Source of the DNA: Pelobates cultripes
Lineage: Eukaryota; Chordata; Amphibia; Anura; Pelobatidae
Assembly: GCA_933207985.1 (NCBI GenBank)
Contig: OW240913.1
Coordinates: 101,239,909 to 101,303,908 of the forward strand
Length of the DNA stretch: 64,000 nt
Direction: 5' to 3'
Part shown: positions 57,291 to 64,000 of the stretch, in pieces
Layout: every line of letters starts with the position of its first letter
Position numbering within the stretch: the stretch's first letter is position 1
Translations under genes and position numbers: made by a program
The notes under the pieces: model-generated
Seen by the model: the letters and a program-made list of their open reading frames with translations, nothing else
The model's database searches: none
Told to the model about the DNA's origin: nothing

Positions 57291-58260
57291 TTAGGAATCA
57301 AGGTAAACACCTGATATATGATAGAATCAAAAGCAGGGAAAATAGTGGACCTAAATTGGCTAGTTTGGAATATAATGGGACAAAATTTTATTTAAAAAAA
57401 AAATCCACAACTTGATCCTTACTCATCAATTGCAAACCTGAGAGAAAATTAAAACTGTAATGAATATTATTAAAATTACAATTAGAACCAAATAGGTATA
57501 AACAATATATCCTGACTAATGATGAATTGTAAATGGAAAACCTTTCCCCAAATTTTGGCCAACTACAATTTACCACCACAATAGTTATTTAATTATCTCA
57601 GAATTAAGAGTTTTTTAAAAATCCCACATAGATATATCGAGGGAATATTTCACTCAAGCAAAATAACTCGACCACTGTCCAAAGGATTACAACAAATCAG
57701 TTCTATTAGGAAAGACATATTTCCATTAACGCTGGAAATCTGGAAAAGGGAATTGAAAATCAAAATAGATATAAAAAATATAGCGTTCTTCTTATCTCAG
57801 AGTAATTAAAAATACAATTTTTTTTGATCTCATAGAAACATATTTTAAAGTTCTAAATAGGTGGTAGCTATGAGAAAAAAAAATGTTCCTGAACACAAAC
57901 TCTATATGCCGGAGATGTCTACAAGCAGAAGGTGTTTTTTTACATATATGGTGGCACTTTGTAGAAATAAGAGATCTATGGGGAGCGACCTTTGAGTTTC
58001 TGTCTGTTGCCCTGGATACCAAGATAAATAAATCTCCAGAAAATGCTCTATTCCATATAAACTGACCTTCTCTTTCTTGTATAGATGAACTATTGATGGT
58101 TCATCTACTACTTGCAATCATATTGGTAATAGGCAGGCACTGGAAGGTTGAAAGTAATATCCAATGGACATTTGTAAAAATACAATTTATATTCCAGATA
58201 AAAATGGAAAAGTCTCTGAGTTGGAATAATCAAAATCCATTAACAGAAAACTCTACATAG
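57291..58260 (+). pseudogene. L1/Tx1-type LINE ORF2 remnant, C-terminal region
   Basis: The best-preserved piece is CRRCLQAEGVFLHIWWHFVE (57908-57967), which fits the cysteine-plus-HIWW signature near the C-terminus of L1- and Tx1-type ORF2 proteins. It is followed by LWGATFEFLSVALDTKIN and KSPENALFHIN to a stop at 58065. Further pieces such as DELLMVHLLLAIILVIGRHW follow after it. Upstream, 57300-57880 has AT-rich sequence with fragments such as 'ctggaaatctggaaaaggga' compatible with the same ORF but full of stops. Very old copy; L1 against Tx1 cannot be decided by eye. Confidence 0.6.
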
Positions 58261-58439
58261 AATAAATGTTTCCCTTAGCGTTGAAATTAATAACCACAGA
58301 TATATGTATGTACTTTGTATTAGTTTTTATTTCTGTGTGTTTACGATAATAACAACATTGAGTAAATTTGTAACAACAAATACGTCTACCCCCACCCCAT
58401 ATGTTCCTGCTCCAACACATGTCCCCGCCCCCCCACACA

Positions 58440-58705
58440 TGCAGACAAACAGATACACATGAGACACCTACATAGACACACACATACAGACACACATACA
58501 TGTAGACACACACATACACTGTCACAGACACACACATACATACATACAAACATACATACACATACATACAAACACACACTCATACACACAGACACATACA
58601 AACACACACACACACACACAGAGACCCATACATACAAACACACACACATACACACACATAGACCCATACATGCAAACACACATACATACAGACACACACA
58701 TACAC

Positions 58706-58736
<31 letters not shown>

Positions 58737-58889
58737 TCGATACAGATACACACAGAGACAGATACATGCATACACATAGACACACATACACACAGACACA
58801 CATACATAGAGACACAGACACATACACATACACACAGAGACACACACACATACAGACACACACACATACACAGAGACACATACACACTC
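58440..58889. repeat. 450-bp degenerate CA/TACA array
   Basis: The tract is made of ACACAC, ACATAC and GACACA units without a fixed period. All long reading frames here, on both strands, are simple-sequence artefacts. It directly adjoins the Tc1 remnant that follows. Confidence 0.9.
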
Positions 58890-59335
58890 TCGGATCGTAT
58901 AGGAGATCTGAAGAATTTGGAGGCCAAGGCAATACCTTGAACTTTTTGTTATGTTTCTCAAACCATTCCTGGACAATTCTTGCAGTATGGCACAGTGTAT
59001 TATCTTGCGGCAAAAAGACCACTGCTATCGGGTAATACCATTGTCATGAAGGGATTTATTTGGTCTGCAACAATCTCTATGTAGGTTGTACGTGTCAAAG
59101 TAACACATGAATGCCAGTACCTATGGTTCCCAGCAGAACATTGCCCAGAACATAACACTGCCTCCACTGGCCTGCCTTCTTCCCATAGTACATCCTGCTG
59201 CTATTTCCTCCACAGGTAAACAACACAGACACAGCCAGTCCTCCACCTGAACTAAAAGAAAACATGATACCACAAGACCAGGCATCACATATTCAGCAAA
59301 TTGTGATGCACTGTGTGTGCTGATTTTCACATTTC
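58890..59335 (-). pseudogene. Tc1-like transposase remnant (minus strand), catalytic part
   Basis: On the minus strand 58890-59022 encodes VFLPQDNTLCHTARIVQEWF and WPPNSSDLLYD. The Asp in PQDN is the expected second catalytic residue; the region where the Glu should follow is replaced by the CA array. Further up, 'aaatagcagcaggatgtact' and 'gcaatgttctgctgggaac' match the family of 959-1735 and 6480-7131. The 5' half and both ends are missing, and the frame is broken. Confidence 0.75.
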
Positions 59336-59339
59336 AGGG

Positions 59340-59740
59340 CAAAAAATTCCCACCTCCATTCATCAATAAAACACTCTTTTATTGAACATATATAAAACAA
59401 ATAAATAGTAAACACAGGCTCAGTTCACATAACATGCCACTCGGCGCGTTTCGGCACAGTGCCTTCTTCAAAAGTGTTGATCTTGTTTCTCTCTGTGAGA
59501 TCGTTTATAAATGGAGACTCTTGGCGCCAACTCCGGTACTTTACCGTCTCTTCTTCCGCTTTCGTCATCATGTTGCGTCCGACAATCATTTCCTGCATCC
59601 TTACGTTGTGACGCTATTGCGGTGATGCGGAACCTGAAGTTCCTAAAACGCCATCTTTGAGAAGTCCGTTCGATAGGGCAAATGCCCTTTTCTAGTAAAA
59701 TCATCGATAGGGCAAATGCCCTTTTCTAGTAAAATCATTA
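59340..59740 (-). repeat. Unidentified repeat with a GGCACTGTGCCGAAACGCG motif and a 34-bp tandem duplication
   Basis: The minus strand of 59437-59470 reads 'ttgaagaaggcactgtgcc' and then GAAACGCGCC, a hairpin followed by GAAAC. It resembles a hammerhead core with the first C replaced by T and with an extra A before the stem. At 59668-59737 the sequence 'gatagggcaaatgccctttt' with its flank is present twice in tandem (34-base unit). The family is unknown. Confidence 0.5.
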
Positions 59741-60212
59741 GTCTTTTATTAAAATATAAAAAGAAGATATTCACCTCCACATAACATGTATAAGGGAGGA
59801 AAAAGAGATGGTTTCAGTTCTATTTTTAGGATGTGTCTATGTCAATATTGGTAACAATTTTATATTTTATATTCTATTTATTGGATACATTTTACACCTC
59901 AAGTGCCTGGCTGGGAGATAACCTGAAACACCATGAACCTGTTCTTTGGATCGGGACTGTGCAAGGTCTGGTCATACGCTCTGTTCGCTGACCTCCAAAT
60001 AGAGCACTATTTGAAAAGGAGGTCAGGGAGCCAAGGAGGCATTGAAGGATAACTAGGGCTTAAGAGTGCTCCCTTCCCCCAAGTATAGGCTACCGCAAGC
60101 CTTGAACTCGTCACCAGATCAGAGGATAGCCACAACACTGTAAATGTCTAACACGTATTTCAGGAGCGGACAGCAGGAGAACTCCATCACAAGCTGTATT
60201 TGGTTATTTAAT
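59741..60212. other. No gene seen
   Basis: Spacer without recognised content. Confidence 0.4.
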
Positions 60213-61215
60213 AGACTTGTGCATGGTGAAAAATTTGATTTGGGTCAGCACCTGGATATGCCTGGAGTTGGGATTTATAGTCCAGATTCCTGCTCAATCC
60301 TGGCATAACACTCATATAGCAATTACCCTTAACATAATGAGTCCTTGCCCAGACCACCCTATAGGCTAGTGCATAATTAATTCTCTTTATAAGCCCTAAA
60401 CAGCAGTGTAAGATGTTTTTATTATCCTGTATTCTCAATGCTTAATTATGCTATGTTTTAAGTTGGCATGATACTCATGTTATAAAAATGTGCAAACTAT
60501 TATTATCATTCTATGTCAGTACCACTGCACTTTCAAAAATAAAAATAGTCAAAAATAAAAAATTTGATCGGGTCGAATCAGTTAATCCATTAGGGTGGTC
60601 CGAAATCCATCCATATTGTGTAGCAGTTTGGGTGAAGTTCACCTAAAATGTCTTGAGAAAAAACATTTGAACAAACCAAAATGGTGTCAAAATGGGCCAA
60701 TCCGTATACTGTAAAATATATACATAATATAAATGTTAAAACAAATGAAAAAATTAAATAAATATATAAAGAATAATATTTATTTATTTTTTTAATATAC
60801 TGATTTTACCACCATTTGGTTTACAGATTAAGTAAGAAAATCAGCGGAGTAATCAACAGAGGGGAAAAAAGGGGAGCAGTAAAAAACTATTCATACATTT
60901 TTTAAACATATACTTTATCAATATAGACTTTTTTTTTTACTGCTCCTCATTTTATTCCCTCTATTGGTCACTTCACACTTAATCACACTTAATCATTGAA
61001 TAAAATCAACATTTCTTGGCTGCCCCCTAACCATTTATTATATTTTTCCCCATCAATCATCTCTTTTATTTGGTTCCACACACAGAACTCTGAATCCCAA
61101 ATCAAATAAAATTGTTCATCCATCCACGTTTGTTTTGTGATTCGGTCATGAAAAATTACATAATTTGGGCGACGCAAAATCACAATTTGGTTGAAATTGA
61201 ATGCACGTGTTTATT
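60213..61215. repeat. AT-rich non-autonomous element with TAGACTTGTGCA end
   Basis: Starts 'atagacttgtgcatggtgaa' and ends near 'gaatgcacgtgtttatt', so the ends are loosely inverted. The right half (60815-61210) matches the AT-rich repeats at 12585-12800 and 27530-28030. No coding content; superfamily not known. Confidence 0.4.
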
Positions 61216-61383
61216 ATTTAACATCAGCAATCTTAATAATAATGGAATGTTATGAGGCTATTGCACCTGCCACATGGACACAAAGTTACAATGAACTCCT
61301 GTCTTAATTCCCCACGGTAACGAACACCCCACCATATTACTAAGAAAGGGAGGCAATGAACACCCTAAAGAATTAAGCAGTAC

Positions 61384-62080
61384 CATTTATTATTATTATT
61401 ATTATTCATAAAGTACCAACATATTCTGCAGTACTATACAATAGGTCAGGGAAGGCCACCTTTGGCACTCCAGATTGTGTGCACTATATCACCCATAATG
61501 CCCTTACAGCCATATTGCTGGCAAAGCATCACGGATATTGTGGTCCACAACATCTGGAGTGCAGAACATGTGACTACACCTGCATTAGGTGGACTAACAA
61601 ACAAGTATTTGCAACAAAACCAGTTGGACACTCAGGGACAGAGGGGTTGAGAGCCCTGCTGAAACAAGCTTACATTCTAGAGGGAGTGGGGTAAAGTGAC
61701 ACAAGAGGTAAGGGTATCATGTATTTCATGTATGGGAAATTTTTCATAATACCGTAGCAGGAGAGGAAGCAAGGTGCATTAGCAAGGTGCAGGGAGCTGA
61801 TTACAGTATAATTAAAATGCTTTCATAAAGAAGTGAGATGTCAATTACTATTTTGAAGGAATGGAGAGTGTGTGAGGGTCTAATGGAGCAGGGATTTCCA
61901 TAGGAAAGTGCAGCCCTAGAGAAGTCTTGAAGGCTGGTATAGAGGTGGGAGAATGAATCGAGAATAGACACGGGTCTTCAACAGAGTGTATGGGCCTAGA
62001 TGGGACATAATTGTGTATTAGTGAGGATAGATAGGTTGGAGAAGTGTTTCGTTTTAAACGTGTGTTCTATAAGGGATAAA
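61384..62080 (-). pseudogene. L2-like LINE 3' region, minus strand, with nested foldback MITE
   Basis: On the minus strand the 3' end is 'gcagaatatgttggtacttt' followed by an (AAT)n tail at 61396-61415, the L2-type ending also seen at 11040-11075. Upstream, 'agaatgtaagcttgtttcag' and 'cagggctctcaac' match its 3' UTR. The part 61800-62060 contains blocks such as 'cttcaagacttctctagggc' and 'ttatgaaagcattttaatta' that I recognise from frog copies of such elements. No RT motif survives. The foldback at 61446-61573 interrupts it. Confidence 0.5.
61446..61573. mobile_element. Foldback hAT-like MITE, third copy, nested in the L2-like fragment
   Basis: Reads 'ccacctttggcactccagat' on the left and 'ttgtggtccacaacatctgg' plus 'agtgcagaac' on the right, with the centre 'attgctggcaaagcatca'. 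It lies between the L2 tail and the L2 3' UTR motif, so it inserted after the L2 copy. Confidence 0.6.
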
Positions 62081-63689
62081 AGTTAAAATGCAGACCTACA
62101 CTCAGAACTGTATTACAAGTGTCTCTAAATGCAACTCATGACTTCCTGAAAAGATTGCTTCAGCAAAGACAAAATGCAAATGAAAATGCCTTATGTTGGA
62201 CATATTTATACTTTACAGTGAGTGCCAACAACAAAACATTTCCACATGAGAATATGTCTATTTTTTCTTGTTTTTTTTAATTGTAATGATTAAGAACAGC
62301 TTGGAAATGTGACTGCTATTTAAAGGTCAACTTTGTGACAGAGATAGCTGCCGGCTCCTTAGCTAACCCCACACTGAGTTTACTTAAAAAAAAAAAGAAT
62401 ACAGTCAGAAATTCACTAATTTGCAAAATGGAGGTAATTTAACAAGAATTTCTGTAGATTGTTCGAGTTCAACTTTTACCTTTGTGGAGTTATACTCCAT
62501 TTCATTTTAGACTGTAAGCTCAGCTGACAAGGATCACTATTACCTCCTGTTCACGTTGCCTATGATGAAGTGCTTGACATGACCTCCTGGTCATGATGCC
62601 TATGATTAATTGTCTATGATTAAGTGTCTGGTGTAAAATGCCTATATTGTTTCCCCATTAGTGTGATGTATACAGAGAAAGTAACAAACAAAGGGTTAAA
62701 CTACAAAAGTCTCATATCTGGAAATGTTACATAATAATTTATATTTATTTATATAACTAAGTCCTGTTTTCCCAACTAATTTCCTCACTATTACTTTTAA
62801 TATTTACCTATTGCACAGTGCAATAGAATATTATAATTTTATATTAATATATCTCAGCTGTTCAACTTAAATTAGATAAAGCACACTAATTTCTTCATAC
62901 ATGGTAACCTTAGGTTCAAACCACAGAGAACACAGGCTAGACTTCTTTGGCCCCGAACCATTTGTTCCGTGCTAAATACATATGGGCTTTGTCTGGGGTT
63001 GGACAGATTTTAAACCATTTGCTATAGAATGATAGCCTTTTTACTTGTAATTCCTTGGTAAGTTTGACAGAATGAAGTTTTACCAGAGAGACACACCTAA
63101 CTTTAAACCTTCACAATAATTACGTATTTCAGAATGAAGCTGAATCAAATTGTCACATTTATTGGAATGCCATTTATCTTATGGAACCTTAATGTCTGCA
63201 TTAACGAGTATGTATCACTTCATTGTAGATTTCAGCATCAGTTACGAAGATCTATTTTCATGCATTAGACTAAGCACCCATGAGACAAGTATCTGCATAC
63301 ACCTATTATCTGCTGAAGGTGAGATAAAGGATATGGAATTCTCAGATAAATGTGTAAATTCTATCATTTTTCTGATAAAACAATCCTTCAGAAAACACTA
63401 TCCAGGCTGCTAAATTCTCACATTTTCTGGGTATATTTCTAACATACATGACATGAATTAGTGTTGCTGCATTGGTCAACCTTCTATCCTGGTCTATCAC
63501 TGATTGAGGGGATACAATTCTTCTGGGAATTTCTTTGTGACAGTCCATAGAGTTATATTTGGCATTAGTTCACCCAGTCGCCACATTTTCAAAAAATATT
63601 TACCATAATTTCACCCAGTGCCCCATTTACAGTATATATTTAACATTGGTTCACTCAGTTACCACCATTATAAAAATATGTTTATTTAG
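62081..63689. other. No recognised gene; one small signal-peptide-like frame
   Basis: Mostly AT-rich. Near 62500-62640 there are loose repeats (gttgcctatgatgaagtg, gatgcctatgattaattg). The only frame of any interest is the one at 63134-63268, listed separately. Confidence 0.35.
63134..63268 (+). CDS. Small uncertain reading frame, signal-peptide-like start
   Basis: ATG at 63134 opens a 44-residue frame that starts MKLNQIVTFIGMPFILWNLN, a short basic start followed by a hydrophobic stretch and Cys, and ends in VSLHCRFQHQLRRSIFMH before TAG. The ATG follows a 'tttcag' that could be a splice acceptor, and 'gagtatgta' after the hydrophobic part could be a donor. No family is recognised, and a frame this short is easily due to chance. 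Treat it as a question rather than a gene. Confidence 0.12.
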   Translation: MKLNQIVTFIGMPFILWNLNVCINEYVSLHCRFQHQLRRSIFMH

Positions 63690-64000
63690 GGGGGCGGAGC
63701 CTGATCTTCGAGCTGCTCAGACGTGTGTGGTACGAGCTCCCATCAAACACCAATTTTGAAGAAATTCTCCCTGACACTCAACTAGAATACTAGTCCAGGT
63801 TCACCACCCATATCGGGGGTCTGCGGGCGACTTATTTGCGACCTCACCCGAGCATGGCATCTACCAGGAGTTCCAAACACTTCATTGCAGTCTACTGGAG
63901 ACTGAGCTGGGGTAAGGAGGCCCTTCTTCCCGCACTACGAACGGCTCTATAGGCACTGGGAATCTGAATTGGGGGGCTGCACAGAAGTAGCTTTGAAAGG
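63690..64000 (+). repeat. GC-rich block at the window edge, possibly the 5' end of a LINE or other retroelement
   Basis: The sequence changes abruptly at 'ggggggcggagcctgatctt' from AT-rich to GC-rich and continues to the end of the window with 'gagcatggcatctaccagga' and similar text. A GGGGGCGGAGCC start is reminiscent of 5' ends of frog L1/Tx1 LINEs, and an ATG in 'gagcatggcatctacc' (63854) could open an ORF, but the window ends before any domain can be read. Confidence 0.35.

Noticed and set aside
58253..59035. Several long reading frames on both strands across the CA-rich array (VCVCMYV- or HTHTHT-type proteins)
   Set aside because: They are translations of a simple repeat. Only the first ~45 residues of the minus-strand frame, before the array, are real (Tc1 remnant).

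Overview
The window looks like intergenic or intronic DNA from a vertebrate, most probably a frog. It is about 60% A+T and carries no complete host gene that I can recognise. The frog assignment rests on the repeats: TTAA-flanked MITEs that open with TTAAAGG (the T2 type known from Xenopus), piggyBac elements with CCCCTT ends, L2 tails reading GTTGGCGCTTTATAAATAATAA, CR1 tails, several Tc1 families and hAT foldback elements. No rRNA gene, true tRNA gene, CRISPR array or bacterial feature is visible.

Layout. 1-5.1 kb: a decayed Tc1 element, a MITE remnant, a 5'-truncated CR1-like LINE (minus strand) sitting inside an older foldback repeat, and a complete TTAA MITE. 5.1-9.0 kb: a hAT element with an 8-bp target duplication, a second decayed Tc1 copy (minus) and a 356-bp hairpin hAT MITE with a perfect 8-bp duplication. 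10-11 kb: a 12-bp minisatellite and an L2 fragment. 13.3-17.1 kb: a complete TTAA-bounded piggyBac element with a dead transposase. 17.8-22.2 kb: a tRNA-like SINE candidate, three TTAA MITEs and a foldback beside a tetranucleotide microsatellite. 24.1-24.7 kb: the C-terminal endonuclease part of an R2/R4-type LINE. 26-35.5 kb: more MITEs, a nearly intact Tc1-like element with IR/DR ends, an 80-bp perfect palindrome and a set of degenerate direct repeats. 38-41.6 kb: an LTR-retrotransposon fragment with a primer-binding site and a 48-bp coding minisatellite. 50.7-52.8 kb: a non-autonomous TTAA element built of large inverted arms. 53.5-64 kb: two Tc1 remnants, a repeat carrying hammerhead-like motifs, an L1/Tx1 remnant, a long CA-rich array, an L2-like fragment and a GC-rich block at the edge.

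No gene in the window appears to work in a host pathway. The interplay is between transposons: autonomous (now broken) Tc1 and piggyBac copies lie near short elements with matching ends that their transposases could have moved. The best candidates for closer study are the Tc1-like element at 30.1-31.6 kb, the pair of CCCCTT/TTAA elements, the hammerhead-like motif at 55.15 kb, the 80-bp palindrome at 31.7 kb and the 48-bp coding minisatellite. Family names are from memory of family features, and no database search was run.
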